Part shown: positions 26,328 to 36,242 of the stretch, one piece after another | Numbering within the stretch: the first letter of the stretch is position 1 | Layout: every line of letters starts with the position of its first letter | Source: Chitinophagaceae bacterium | GTDB taxonomy: Bacteria; Bacteroidota; Bacteroidia; Chitinophagales; Chitinophagaceae | Length of the DNA stretch: 64,000 nucleotides | Direction of reading: 5' to 3' | Assembly (NCBI GenBank): GCA_028288595.1 | Contig: JAQBNK010000168.1 | Span: forward strand, 1 to 64,000 | Program-made: the position numbers and the translations under genes | Notes under the pieces: model-generated | Told to the model about the DNA's origin: nothing | What the model saw: only the letters and a program-made list of their open reading frames with translations | Database searches by the model: none

Positions 26328-27917
26328 ATGGGAAGTAAAAAATTGCAGGTTTGGTTGCCGCTGGTATTCGCCCTTGTAATGACTTTTGGAATGTTCATCG
26401 GGTACCGGCTGAAGGAAAGCACTTCCGGGGCGGTTGCTTTTTTGAAAAATACAAACCGCACATCTCTGCAGGAAGTTTTGGAACTGATCAGATCCAAGTA
26501 TGTTGATCCTGTAAAAGCAGACAGCCTTACAGAAAATGTAATTGATGATTTGCTCTCGAAACTTGATCCACACTCGGTTTATATCCCAGCTAAAGAATTG
26601 GCCGAGGCCAATGAAGATATGCAGGGCAATTTCCAGGGTATTGGAATTGAATTCCAGTTAATCGCTGACACTGTTAATGTTACCAATGTAGTGGCAGGCG
26701 GCCCTTCAGAAAAAGCAGGAATAATGGTAGGTGATAAATTTCTTGCTGTGAACGATACTGCACGACTTGCCGGAATAAAAACAACCGCAGATAATATCAG
26801 GAAGAATTTACGGGGACCCGAAGGTTCTTCAGTAAAAGTTACACTGCTGCGGGATAATAGTAAAAAAAATATCATGATCACCCGCGGCATTATTCCTTTG
26901 CCTGCCGTGGACGTTGCTTACCTGCTGAATGAGAATACGGGATTTATCCGCATCAATAAATTTTCAGAAACTGTCTACAGTGAATTCATGGTGAACCTTG
27001 AAAAATTGCAGAAGAAAGGCATGAAACAACTGGTGCTGGATCTACGTGGAAACGGTGGTGGCCTGGTAAATGAAGCAACTAAAATTGCCGATGAATTTTT
27101 GAGTGATGATAAACTGATCACTTATACACAAGGCGATAAAGTGGGGCGCCAGGAATACCGTTGTAAAAAAGATGGATTATTTGAAACTGGTAAACTGGCA
27201 GTGCTGGTTGATGAAACTACTGCTTCGGCCAGTGAAATATTAGTGGGCGCATTGCAGGACTGGGACAGGGCAACAATCATCGGCAGAAGAACATTTGGAA
27301 AAGGACTCGTTCAGCAGCCTTTCCAGTTAAGCGACGGATCGGGATTGAGATTAACCGTAGCAAGATATTATACTCCTGTGGGCCGCAATATTCAAAAGCC
27401 TTACAACAAGGGGAAAGAACAGTATGAAGAAGAATTAATTCAGCGTTTCCATAATGGCGAAGTCGTTATAGGCGATACAGCTAAACCACAGGGCAAAGCG
27501 TATAAAACACCTGGCGGACGCTTGGTTTATGGAGGCGGCGGAATTACTCCCGATGTTTTTGTTCCCTACGATACTACGACACAACCAAAGCAAATCCTTG
27601 AATTATATATGAAGGGAACGCTAAGTGAATTCATCTATAAATCATATATCAGGAACCGTAATTTTTTCAATACGCTGAAATCACCGGAGGAACTTGCGCA
27701 ACAATATCACCCATCAGAAAAAGAATGGAACGAGCTGAAACAATTTGCTGAACAGGACTCGATCAGTCTTGATAAAGTTCCTGCAAAAGCAAAAGCAGAG
27801 ATGCTTACCAGATTACAGCCCTTAATGGCCAGGCAAATGTGGAGAACGGAAGGTTATTACGAGATCAGTAATAAGACCGATCCCATGCTGGCGAAGGCAC
27901 TGGCTGCACTTAAATAG
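26328..27917 (+). CDS. S41-family C-terminal processing protease
   Basis: The 529-residue exported protease starts with a signal anchor (VWLPLVFALVMTFGMFIGY), then a helical region, a PDZ domain (about residues 85-170, GIGIEFQLI and GPSEKAGIMVGDK), and the S41 catalytic core with the serine in TASASEILVGAL near residue 300 and the general-base lysine in GRRTFGKGLVQ. C-terminal processing proteases cleave exported proteins at nonpolar C-termini. The ~130-residue C-terminal extension after the core is typical in this phylum. It ends at a strong terminator. Confidence 0.9.
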   Translation: MGSKKLQVWLPLVFALVMTFGMFIGYRLKESTSGAVAFLKNTNRTSLQEVLELIRSKYVDPVKADSLTENVIDDLLSKLDPHSVYIPAKELAEANEDMQGNFQGIGIEFQLIADTVNVTNVVAGGPSEKAGIMVGDKFLAVNDTARLAGIKTTADNIRKNLRGPEGSSVKVTLLRDNSKKNIMITRGIIPLPAVDVAYLLNENTGFIRINKFSETVYSEFMVNLEKLQKKGMKQLVLDLRGNGGGLVNEATKIADEFLSDDKLITYTQGDKVGRQEYRCKKDGLFETGKLAVLVDETTASASEILVGALQDWDRATIIGRRTFGKGLVQQPFQLSDGSGLRLTVARYYTPVGRNIQKPYNKGKEQYEEELIQRFHNGEVVIGDTAKPQGKAYKTPGGRLVYGGGGITPDVFVPYDTTTQPKQILELYMKGTLSEFIYKSYIRNRNFFNTLKSPEELAQQYHPSEKEWNELKQFAEQDSISLDKVPAKAKAEMLTRLQPLMARQMWRTEGYYEISNKTDPMLAKALAALK

Positions 27918-27960
27918 TCATATCATTACTCAATCAAAAAATGCATTTGAATTACCTTAT

Positions 27961-27998
27961 AAAAAGAGTGGAGAACTTAATCGTTCTCCACTCTTTTT
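27961..27998. terminator. Strong bidirectional terminator
   Basis: A perfect 16-bp stem (27961-27976 with 27983-27998, core GAGTGGAGAAC) and a 6-nt loop with flanking A5/T5 runs, between the S41 protease and the convergent NIPSNAP gene. Confidence 0.92.
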
Positions 27999-28028
27999 AT
28001 AATGATATTGAATAATTCTACTGACTAT

Positions 28029-28814
28029 TTAAAAATCCGAATAAACAGCAGGATTTAAAAAGATGATGTCAGATTTAGACACATTATGCTGGTATTCTGG
28101 TTTTGCAGATAATGTTTTCCACTCGGGGTCAGCACCAAAAGTTTTCCAGTGTGCATCCCTGTCTTCTTTACTGTTGAAGGTGGTCATGTACATGAGGTTA
28201 GGCATCCTGCTTCCTGCAATTACAGAACCATAAAAAACCGCGTTGAAGTTGAGTCGTTTGAATAAGGCTATCTCGCCCCCTTCATTAAACATCTGAACTT
28301 TATTTGTAAAATACTGTTCAGAAGGCCCTTCATAACTTCTTAGTTCATATACACGCTCTGGTTTATTCGCAGTTAAAGAGGGTACCGCAGGTTGCGGAGC
28401 TTGTGGGAAAGCTTTTATAAGAATATTTTCCATCCTCGTAAATGCGGTGGCATTGTACGCTGCTTCACGATAAGTTTTACTGTTATTAAGAAAGGTTTGA
28501 TCATTCTGAATTTCAGACTCAAGCCTTTCAAATTGATCAATTGACTTTAAAGGAACTAAAACATAAAATCTTTTGTCGCTTGTATCCGCATAGGTTTTAA
28601 ACGCACCTACATTTTTTATCCCTTTGCTATGTAAGGTGGGAACATAAGCATTTTGAAGGTATTCATCGATAGCATGGTACTGGCTGTCACTTTTATAATG
28701 AAACACTTTCAACAGGTAATACGATTGATTCCTGGATTGAGAAAAACAGCCGATAGTGATGAAGATGGCTACAATAAAACTTAAAATTCTTTGACTCGTT
28801 TTCGCTGAACTCAT
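28029..28814 (-). CDS. Exported NIPSNAP-family protein
   Basis: A signal peptide (ILSFIVAIFITIGCFSQ) is followed by two ferredoxin-like halves. The second begins with the family hallmark VYELRSYEGPSEQYFTNKVQMF and continues MYMTTFNSKEDRDAHWKTF, with a conserved tryptophan pair; the first (YYLLKVFHYKSD) is a divergent copy. NIPSNAP domains are dimeric alpha-beta barrels with poorly known function in bacteria. An extracytoplasmic location is predicted. It stands alone, divergent from mutS. Confidence 0.84.
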   Translation of the reverse strand: MSSAKTSQRILSFIVAIFITIGCFSQSRNQSYYLLKVFHYKSDSQYHAIDEYLQNAYVPTLHSKGIKNVGAFKTYADTSDKRFYVLVPLKSIDQFERLESEIQNDQTFLNNSKTYREAAYNATAFTRMENILIKAFPQAPQPAVPSLTANKPERVYELRSYEGPSEQYFTNKVQMFNEGGEIALFKRLNFNAVFYGSVIAGSRMPNLMYMTTFNSKEDRDAHWKTFGADPEWKTLSAKPEYQHNVSKSDIIFLNPAVYSDF

Positions 28815-28971
28815 GGCATTTCGTTTTGGGGAAGCAATTTATTAAAAGATCGGTAAACTTATGACCTTCATTTTTTTCGATTTCTTCCCTCCTTCAGGAA
28901 ATTATTTTCCACTCTTCATCACCTATTTTCCACTTCTTTTGCAGCTATGTCCTAATTACCTCCTCACCTGT

Positions 28972-28979
28972 TATATTTG
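28972..28979 (+). promoter_or_regulatory. TAnnTTTG -7 box 5 bp from the mutS start
   Basis: TATATTTG ends 5 bp before the ATG of mutS. Transcription from it would begin at or within a few bases of the start codon. Confidence 0.55.
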
Positions 28980-28984
28980 CCACC

Positions 28985-31624
28985 ATGGCTAAACCGGCGG
29001 CGGAAACTCCTTTAATGCAGCAGCACAGGACCATCAAGCAAAAATATCCTGATGCCATATTATTGTTTCGTGTTGGTGACTTCTATGAAACATTCGGAGA
29101 AGATGCGATCATAGCTTCGGCGGTACTTGGAATTACTTTAACCAAAAGAAATAATGGATCAGCTTCTTCTTCCGAACTCGCTGGTTTTCCGCACCATGCA
29201 CTTGATACTTATCTACACAAGCTGGTAAAAGCGGGCCATCGTGTTGCGATCTGCGATCAGCTCGAAGATCCAAAGACGGTGAAAGGAATTGTGAAGCGGG
29301 GTGTTACAGAACTGGTTACTCCCGGCATTGCAACCAATGATAAATTACTTGAACATAACAGCAATAACTTTTTATCTGCCATTCACTTTACCGATGACTG
29401 TCTCGGGATAGCTTTCCTCGATATTTCTACGGGTGAATTTTTTGTGGCGGAAGGGAATAATGAATATATAGATAAGCTGCTTCAAACTTTAAAGCCGGCG
29501 GAAGTAATATTTCAGCGCAGCTATCAAAAACATTTCAAAGAACAATTCGGCACACGCTTTTATACTTACACTTTAGAAAGCTGGATCTTTGACGAGGCTT
29601 TTGCTTCCGAAAATTTATTAAAGCATTTCCAGACACATTCTTTAAAGGGATATGGAATTGAAAATTTTCATTGTGCCATAATTGCGGCGGGTGCTATACT
29701 TCATTATTTAAAAGAAACAGAACATCCCAATCTTCAGCACATCACCGCTATTCAGCGAATAGAGAAAGAGGATTTTTTATGGATGGATAAATTCACGGTC
29801 CGCAATCTTGAATTGTTAAGCACAGGAACAGGTGAAGGAAATTCATTATTAAAAGTACTTGACAGCACAGTGAGCGCCATGGGTTCGAGAATGCTGAAGC
29901 GCTGGACCGTAATGCCTTTAAAAAATATTCAGAAGATCAACGAAAGACTGGACGCGGTTGAATATTTTATTTTGCAACCAGATCTTAGAAAACAATTGCA
30001 GCATCTTATTAAACAATGCGGCGATATAGAAAGGCTGGTGGGTAAGATACCGTTAAGGAAAATCAACCCCAGAGAAGTAATGCAACTCTCGAAATCATTA
30101 CAGCATATCGAGCAGCTAAAAAATCTCACTGAAGCCTGCGGTAATGATTACCTGAAAAGGCTGAGCGACGGATTGAACCCCTGCCATTATATTGTAGAAA
30201 AGATAGGAAGGGAAATTACGGAACAACCGCCGGTAGCAGTTAATAAAGGCCACGTAGTAAAGCCCGGCGTTTCTGAAGAGCTTGACCAGCTAAGAAACAT
30301 TGCATCCGGTGGTAAAGAATACCTCGTAAGCATTCAGCAAAAAGAAGCTGAAAGAACAGGCATCAGTTCTTTAAAGATTGGTTTCACCAATGTATTTGGT
30401 TACTATCTGGAGGTTACCAATATGCATAAGAATAAAGTTCCTGCTGACTGGATACGCAAACAAACGCTTACTACAGCGGAACGTTATATCACATCGGAAC
30501 TAAAAACTTATGAAGAACAAATAACCGGCGCTGAAGAAAAGATACTGGCTATAGAACAGTCTATTTATGACAAATTATTGATAGAGCTGCAGGATTATAT
30601 TGCACCTGTGCAGGTAAATGGAAATATTCTTGCGGTAATGGATTGTCTTCTTTCGTTTTCACAAAATGCACTGCAGTATAACTATAAAAAGCCAGTCCTG
30701 CACGAAGGATTGGAACTGGAATTAAAAGAAAGCCGCCATCCTGTAATAGAAAGAAACTTACCACCCGGCGAGCCTTATATTACCAATGATATTTCTCTCG
30801 ACCCGGCGCAGCAACAGATCATCATTCTTACGGGTCCGAACATGAGTGGTAAAAGCGCCATTCTTCGCCAGACCGCGTTAATTACACTGATGGCGCATCT
30901 TGGCAGTTTTGTTCCTGCTTCTTCTGCACAGGTTCCATTAACGGATAAAATATTTACACGTGTTGGCGCCAGCGATAATTTAAGCGGTGGAGAATCCACT
31001 TTTATGGTGGAGATGAATGAAACAGCAAGCATCATTAATAATATTTCAGAACGCAGTTTGATATTACTGGATGAAATTGGAAGAGGAACTTCCACTTATG
31101 ATGGTATTTCTATTGCCTGGAGCATTGTTGAATATTTGCATGCTTCGCCCTCCGCCCCCAAAACATTATTTGCCACGCATTATCATGAACTGAATGAGCT
31201 GGAAGATAAATTACCAAGAGTAAAAAACTACCACGTCACCAATAAAGAGATAGCTAATAAAATTATCTTTCTCCGCAAACTTGCACCCGGCGGCAGCACA
31301 CACAGTTTTGGTATACACGTGGCTAAAATGGCGGGCATGCCTCCCGAACTGATACAAAGAGCCAATGAAATATTATTGCAGCTTGAAGACAAACATGTAG
31401 ATGACGAAAATGTTACCGGTGGAAAATCACAGGTTCCTAATGTGAAAGACCTATCAGGAAAAGTGAAAAACATCTCCACTCAAAAAATGCAACTCTCCAT
31501 TTTCGATGCGCATTCGCAAACCTTCGACGATATCCGGCAATTATTAAACGATCTCGATATTAACCGACTCACCCCGGTTGAAGCACTGCTGAAATTGAAT
31601 GAGATAAAAGAGAAGATCAGGTAA
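28985..31624 (+). CDS. mutS: DNA mismatch repair protein MutS
   Basis: At 879 residues this is a full-length MutS1. The N-terminal mismatch-binding motif is GDFYETFGEDA (Phe-x-Glu); the connector, lever and clamp regions follow. The ATPase has Walker A GPNMSGKSAIL near residue 620, Walker B LILLDEIGRGTSTYDG near 695 and FATHYHEL near 730. The C-terminal dimerisation segment includes LSIFDAHSQ. It recognises mismatches and recruits MutL. Its stop overlaps that of a convergent methyltransferase by 8 bp. Confidence 0.97.
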   Translation: MAKPAAETPLMQQHRTIKQKYPDAILLFRVGDFYETFGEDAIIASAVLGITLTKRNNGSASSSELAGFPHHALDTYLHKLVKAGHRVAICDQLEDPKTVKGIVKRGVTELVTPGIATNDKLLEHNSNNFLSAIHFTDDCLGIAFLDISTGEFFVAEGNNEYIDKLLQTLKPAEVIFQRSYQKHFKEQFGTRFYTYTLESWIFDEAFASENLLKHFQTHSLKGYGIENFHCAIIAAGAILHYLKETEHPNLQHITAIQRIEKEDFLWMDKFTVRNLELLSTGTGEGNSLLKVLDSTVSAMGSRMLKRWTVMPLKNIQKINERLDAVEYFILQPDLRKQLQHLIKQCGDIERLVGKIPLRKINPREVMQLSKSLQHIEQLKNLTEACGNDYLKRLSDGLNPCHYIVEKIGREITEQPPVAVNKGHVVKPGVSEELDQLRNIASGGKEYLVSIQQKEAERTGISSLKIGFTNVFGYYLEVTNMHKNKVPADWIRKQTLTTAERYITSELKTYEEQITGAEEKILAIEQSIYDKLLIELQDYIAPVQVNGNILAVMDCLLSFSQNALQYNYKKPVLHEGLELELKESRHPVIERNLPPGEPYITNDISLDPAQQQIIILTGPNMSGKSAILRQTALITLMAHLGSFVPASSAQVPLTDKIFTRVGASDNLSGGESTFMVEMNETASIINNISERSLILLDEIGRGTSTYDGISIAWSIVEYLHASPSAPKTLFATHYHELNELEDKLPRVKNYHVTNKEIANKIIFLRKLAPGGSTHSFGIHVAKMAGMPPELIQRANEILLQLEDKHVDDENVTGGKSQVPNVKDLSGKVKNISTQKMQLSIFDAHSQTFDDIRQLLNDLDINRLTPVEALLKLNEIKEKIR

Positions 31625-32357
31625 GTTGCCCGATTCTCATATACACCGGGAACTTAACCGTAATTATTTCTTTACCCGTGGTTTTTCTAAAATCATTTCC
31701 CAGTTCAGGAGTTAATGGATATGCCCCAATGTTCTTTTTAAAATGCTGTACAGCGGACCATGTAGAAAAATATCCCAGCAATTGATCTATCGTCCATTGA
31801 TACTCCATCTTAAATGATGGCGGTGGGATTTCTTCAAAAGGGAAAGGTATGGACCGGTATTCATCATCCACATATTTTCGCTCGTTATCCCAGTAAGGAC
31901 CGGTAATATCAGTATATAAATGATTGATCAATTTGTTCAGTCCTTCATCATCAACATAGATCAGCCCATAACAAATGAGAGAAATTATTGCGCCTGGTTT
32001 TCCTATCCGGTTCACCTCTTTATAAAAAGCATCAAAATCAAACCAATGCGCCGCCTGCGAAACCATGATCAGATCTGCACTGTTAGCCGCTAATGATGAT
32101 TGCTCAGCTTTTTCAAGGCGATATTCAATGTTGGGTAATGGAACTGCATGCTTTAATTGATTATCACTAATATCAGTACCAATCACCAGTTGAAAATGCT
32201 CAGCCAGGAATTGTGCAGCCTGGCCGTTACCTGTTGCAACATCCCAGGCGAGGTCAAAATTTTTTACATAGCTGAAAATGAAATTAAATACTTCCGCAGG
32301 AAAGGACGGACGGCACATTGCATAAGTTGCTGACTTTTCAGAAAAATTATCCTTCAT
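31617..32357 (-). CDS. Class I SAM-dependent methyltransferase
   Basis: A 246-residue Rossmann methyltransferase. Motif I is WDVATGNGQAAQFL near residues 38-51, followed by IGTDISDNQLKHA and SADLIMVSQAAHWFD, the pattern of the small UbiE/COQ5-type methyltransferases. The AAHWFDFDAFYKEVNRI segment is characteristic of the yeast CRG1 / trans-aconitate-methyltransferase-like group. The substrate is unknown. It lies 5 bp behind the membrane acyltransferase-like gene on the same strand and overlaps the 3' end of mutS. Confidence 0.82.
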   Translation of the reverse strand: MKDNFSEKSATYAMCRPSFPAEVFNFIFSYVKNFDLAWDVATGNGQAAQFLAEHFQLVIGTDISDNQLKHAVPLPNIEYRLEKAEQSSLAANSADLIMVSQAAHWFDFDAFYKEVNRIGKPGAIISLICYGLIYVDDEGLNKLINHLYTDITGPYWDNERKYVDDEYRSIPFPFEEIPPPSFKMEYQWTIDQLLGYFSTWSAVQHFKKNIGAYPLTPELGNDFRKTTGKEIITVKFPVYMRIGQLT

Positions 32358-32362
32358 CTATT

Positions 32363-33544
32363 TTATAAATAACTTAACCACCATTGTGTGTGGGTCGATT
32401 TATACTTGTTGTACCACCTGCATAATGGATACAAAGCAATTACAATAGAAAGCCAGATCGCATATACTACAGGAAGATTAAACCCGAAATGATTTGGCCT
32501 GAACAAAAGGAAACTTTCTGCCATTTCCTTAGAAGTTCGCTGCTGCGCAAAAAATATAACCACACAAACAATATGAATTAAATAAAAATGGACCAGGTAA
32601 TAGAACATCGGCACCCGCCCATAAATGACGATCACTTTACTGAATTTACTCCGTACCGTTTCAAAAAATGATAACAGGATCATGCCCGGCCCGAGCGTCA
32701 TACAGAGATATAAAAGTGAAGGCGGGTATTTGGTCGTATTCAAAAAAGATATAACCGTAAATACATTGTTTTTTTGAGCAGACCATTTAGATGGATCGCC
32801 ATAAATATTGGTCAGTCTTAGTACAACAAATAAAACCGTGGTGGCAATGCCAAACAATAATAATCTTCTTCTCCTTGCATTTGCATCAACTGAAGATTTA
32901 TACAGTGATCCAACGGCATATCCGAGCATCATAACAGCAGGCCATGGGAACAAGGGGTAAACAATCCCCGCAACATGACCTTTTACATATGGAAAGAAAT
33001 ATTGCTGATGAAGAAAGGCCCAGGGTATACTGATATGATTAAAATCCTTCGCATCAAAACGATCAAGCAAATTATGACCAGTTATAATAACTAAAGCAAT
33101 CGCAGCAATCCATTTTACGGGTAAATATATTATCACAGAAAGAAAGATCATCGACCAGCCAATTACCCAGATCACCTGGAGAAATAATAGGTGATACCCC
33201 GGATCGAAAGTTAATCCTAAGGTTACAATCACCAGTTCAACGAGAATAAGCCATAATCCTCTTTTAAAAAGAAAAGCGGAAGCCTGTTTTTTTGTTTTAC
33301 GCTGCCCCGATATAAAAGCAGACACACCTGTAAGGAAAACAAAAACAGGTGCGCAAAAATGTGTGATCCACCTTGTAAAAAAAAGCAAAGGTGTGGTAGT
33401 TGCAAGATTTGTTGGATCATCAAGCATTGCATTCACATGAAAGAAATCCCTGACATGATCGAGTGCCATGATGATCATAATAGCGCCCCTCAATAAATCG
33501 ATGGAGGCGATACGATACTTTTGAGGAAGGGTTGCAGTTTGCAT
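32363..33544 (-). CDS. Multi-pass membrane protein, DUF1624 / heparan-alpha-glucosaminide acetyltransferase-like
   Basis: A 393-residue polytopic protein with about ten hydrophobic segments. The start ASIDLLRGAIMIIMALDHVRDFF contains the hallmark (D-LRG ... MALDHVR) of the YeiB/DUF1624/HGSNAT superfamily of membrane acyltransferases; the conserved histidine in DHVR is present. Family members transfer acetyl groups across membranes onto sugars, but the substrate here is unknown. It is followed after 5 bp by the methyltransferase gene, suggesting cotranscription. Confidence 0.82.
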   Translation of the reverse strand: MQTATLPQKYRIASIDLLRGAIMIIMALDHVRDFFHVNAMLDDPTNLATTTPLLFFTRWITHFCAPVFVFLTGVSAFISGQRKTKKQASAFLFKRGLWLILVELVIVTLGLTFDPGYHLLFLQVIWVIGWSMIFLSVIIYLPVKWIAAIALVIITGHNLLDRFDAKDFNHISIPWAFLHQQYFFPYVKGHVAGIVYPLFPWPAVMMLGYAVGSLYKSSVDANARRRRLLLFGIATTVLFVVLRLTNIYGDPSKWSAQKNNVFTVISFLNTTKYPPSLLYLCMTLGPGMILLSFFETVRSKFSKVIVIYGRVPMFYYLVHFYLIHIVCVVIFFAQQRTSKEMAESFLLFRPNHFGFNLPVVYAIWLSIVIALYPLCRWYNKYKSTHTQWWLSYL

Positions 33545-33591
33545 AAATATCTATTAAGAAGTTTTCTCGTGGAACTCTACGAGAGAAATAA

Positions 33592-34932
33592 TTATCTTTT
33601 TTCATACACCGCGTATCCCCACGGTTCAATCCCAAACCCTTTATCCACAGGCTCCCTGTGTTGTAAAAATATATTGAACCATTCCGCTTCCGAAGGAGCC
33701 GTCTTCCACCGGATCTGCTGCGGCTGGCTACTGAGATTTAAAATAATAAGCACCTTTTTTCCATTCTTCTCTCTCTCATAGGCATACAACGCGGCGTCAT
33801 TGTTTGTAACTAATTTTTTAAAAGATGCATCTGCAGACAGAGCTTCATTATTCTTTCTGAGGTTTAAAAATGTTTTATAAAATGATGCTCGTTTATATTG
33901 ACCGTACAAGATCGTGTCTTTGTAAAAAAAACTTATACTATCAAGAAATGGTTCTTCCTGCCCGCTATAGATCAGTGGTATACTTCTCGCAATTGTTTGT
34001 GTAAGAACTGCAAATGGTGCATGACTCGCACCCGGCATTGTAGCATATTCTGCTTTGTTCCAGCTATTCTCATCATGATTACTTGTAAAGTACATACGCA
34101 ATGCATTTGCAGGAAACGTGCTGTCAGTTTTTCTTAAGATGCTGTCGATACCAAAGGCAGGACGCTCTCCTTTAGCAACCAGTTTCATCATCGCGAAAGC
34201 ATTCCATGTATAAGTGGCATCAAAACCTGCTTCATGAAGCCATGGTTCATCCGCTTCAGCCAGCATGAAAATATCTTTCATTTTTCTTAGCTCCGGAATA
34301 CACTTCATCCAGAATTCTTTGGGAACTGCTGAAGCCACGTCACAGCGGAAACCATCAACATCACTGTTGGTGATCCAGTACTTCATGCTGGCGATCATCG
34401 TATCAACCAGTGCAGCATTCCTATAATTAAGTTTTCTTGTATCGGTCCAGTCAAATGGTGAAATAACTTTTCCAATGCTATCCTTCTCATAAAAATCCGG
34501 GTGTGATGCAAGCCACCGATGATCTGCACCCGTATGATTTGGAACCCAGTCGATAATTACTTTAAATCCTTTATCATGCGCCTGTTTCACTAAATTTTTC
34601 CAGTCGTTCATCGATCCGAATTCAGGATTAATACTTGTATAATCAGCAACGGCGTAATAACTCCCTAACACTCCCTTCCGGTCTTTTTTACTGATAGGAT
34701 TTATCGGCATGAACCATAAAGTCTGAACGCCCATATCTTTTAGCCTGTCAAGACTTTTAGCAAACGCATTAAAAGTTCCTTCAGCCGTATATTGTCTTAC
34801 GTTCACTTCATAAATGTTTCCCTGCATAATCCATTGCGGGTGCTGAAAAGTTGCAGGCGTATTTTGCTTATTCGTTTCCCTGCAGGAAAATAAAACGAAG
34901 GCAAGTAATGCTGATAGTATATAGGGTCTCAT
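33592..34932 (-). CDS. GH13 alpha-amylase-family lipoprotein
   Basis: A lipoprotein signal (LLAFVLFSC, Cys17) precedes a GH13 catalytic barrel. The four conserved regions are visible: VIIDWVPNHTG (I), GFRCDVASA with the nucleophile Asp (II), FMLAEADEP with the acid Glu (III) and FTSNHDENS (IV). The 446-residue length leaves a short C-terminal beta domain. It probably degrades or transfers alpha-glucans at the cell surface or in the periplasm. It is not part of a visible SusCD-type locus. Confidence 0.9.
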   Translation of the reverse strand: MRPYILSALLAFVLFSCRETNKQNTPATFQHPQWIMQGNIYEVNVRQYTAEGTFNAFAKSLDRLKDMGVQTLWFMPINPISKKDRKGVLGSYYAVADYTSINPEFGSMNDWKNLVKQAHDKGFKVIIDWVPNHTGADHRWLASHPDFYEKDSIGKVISPFDWTDTRKLNYRNAALVDTMIASMKYWITNSDVDGFRCDVASAVPKEFWMKCIPELRKMKDIFMLAEADEPWLHEAGFDATYTWNAFAMMKLVAKGERPAFGIDSILRKTDSTFPANALRMYFTSNHDENSWNKAEYATMPGASHAPFAVLTQTIARSIPLIYSGQEEPFLDSISFFYKDTILYGQYKRASFYKTFLNLRKNNEALSADASFKKLVTNNDAALYAYEREKNGKKVLIILNLSSQPQQIRWKTAPSEAEWFNIFLQHREPVDKGFGIEPWGYAVYEKR

Positions 34933-35139
34933 TTAAAATGGGTTGATAATATTAAAAGTACAATAACCTTTGAACTATGTATGTCTCTGTCTATACATTA
35001 AACGAATGGCTATCAAAAATTCATTTTTTCGTGAAAAATGCTATTTACCCTGTGAAACAACCAAATTAAACCCGTTCAATTAGTCTTTTTAGTAGTAATT
35101 CGATAATTTGCACGCACCTATTAAGAACCAAAACAAAAC

Positions 35140-36237
35140 ATGAAGGCAGTAATTATTGGCGGTGGCATTGCAGGTTTGGCCGCGGCCATTGGCCTGAAGG
35201 AAGCGGGTTGGGAAGTGGTAGTAAAGGAAAGGGTGAACGAATTTGTAGAGGCGGGCCTTGGGTTTATTATACTGCCAAACGGCCTGGAAGCACTCGACGA
35301 ATTAAATGCAGGTGATTATGTTCGGAAACACGGCAGAAAACTTTGCAAGGCATTAATGCGAACCCCCGATGGCGTTGTTTATAAAGAAGAAGATCTGCTT
35401 AACTCTATCGGTGTAAAACGCTCTACCTGCGTGGAATCCTTGATGAAACAATTACCTCCTGGTATCATTCAGAATTCTAAAGAATTTTCTCATTTCCTTT
35501 TTGATGATAATGATAAAGCAATAGCTGCCATTTTTAAAAATGGTGAGCGTGAATATGGTGATATATTTATTGCTGCCGATGGTGCCGGCTCCATTATCAG
35601 GAGCCAGTTATTTCCCAAGCATCCTATAAGAACTTCAAGCGTAAAGGAACTAGTGGGTATTGCAGATACCGGCCATTTATTAAAAGATCTCGATTGCCAC
35701 CTGCTAAAAACACAAAGTGAAACAGATTCACTTTCGTTAGGCTTACTCCCCTGCAACGAAAAACAAGTGATCTGGTATATGCAGTTTGATGGCGACAGCC
35801 ACCTGATAGAGGACTATGATGAAGAAACTAAAAAGCAGCTTGTCAAAAAACTCATCGGCAACTGGCCAGACCCGATCGGATATATTCTTAAGCATGCAAA
35901 TTTTAAAAATGCTTTTGTGTGGTCAACCCGCGACATGGAATTGCTTCCGGCTTTTCATTACAGCAATATTGTTTTAACAGGAGATTCCGCACACCTTGCA
36001 CTTCCGTTTACAAGCCAGGGTACCAGCAGTGCTTTAATGGATGGCATCGTACTCTCGAAATTGTTAGCTGCTATCCCTGAAACTAAAGATCAGCTGGAAA
36101 ATATATTTACTGAATACTACGACCAGCGCAGAGATATTCTGAATGAATATCTTCAGTTTGGCCGTAAACTTGAACATGGTTTCTTACATCCTTCAACAAT
36201 CAGGATCCAGGATATTCCTGTCCCCCTCGCAAAATAA
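35140..36237 (+). CDS. FAD-dependent monooxygenase (PHBH fold)
   Basis: The 365-residue flavoprotein has the N-terminal dinucleotide motif IGGGIAGLAAA (residues 6-16), the second motif AADGAGSIIRSQL near residue 145, and the GD motif VLTGDSAHLALPF near residue 284, the three signatures of group A aromatic hydroxylase-type monooxygenases. The substrate is unknown. A PLP aminotransferase gene starts 5 bp downstream, so the two probably act together on one small molecule; that is inference. Confidence 0.86.
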   Translation: MKAVIIGGGIAGLAAAIGLKEAGWEVVVKERVNEFVEAGLGFIILPNGLEALDELNAGDYVRKHGRKLCKALMRTPDGVVYKEEDLLNSIGVKRSTCVESLMKQLPPGIIQNSKEFSHFLFDDNDKAIAAIFKNGEREYGDIFIAADGAGSIIRSQLFPKHPIRTSSVKELVGIADTGHLLKDLDCHLLKTQSETDSLSLGLLPCNEKQVIWYMQFDGDSHLIEDYDEETKKQLVKKLIGNWPDPIGYILKHANFKNAFVWSTRDMELLPAFHYSNIVLTGDSAHLALPFTSQGTSSALMDGIVLSKLLAAIPETKDQLENIFTEYYDQRRDILNEYLQFGRKLEHGFLHPSTIRIQDIPVPLAK

Positions 36238-36242
36238 AAGCG

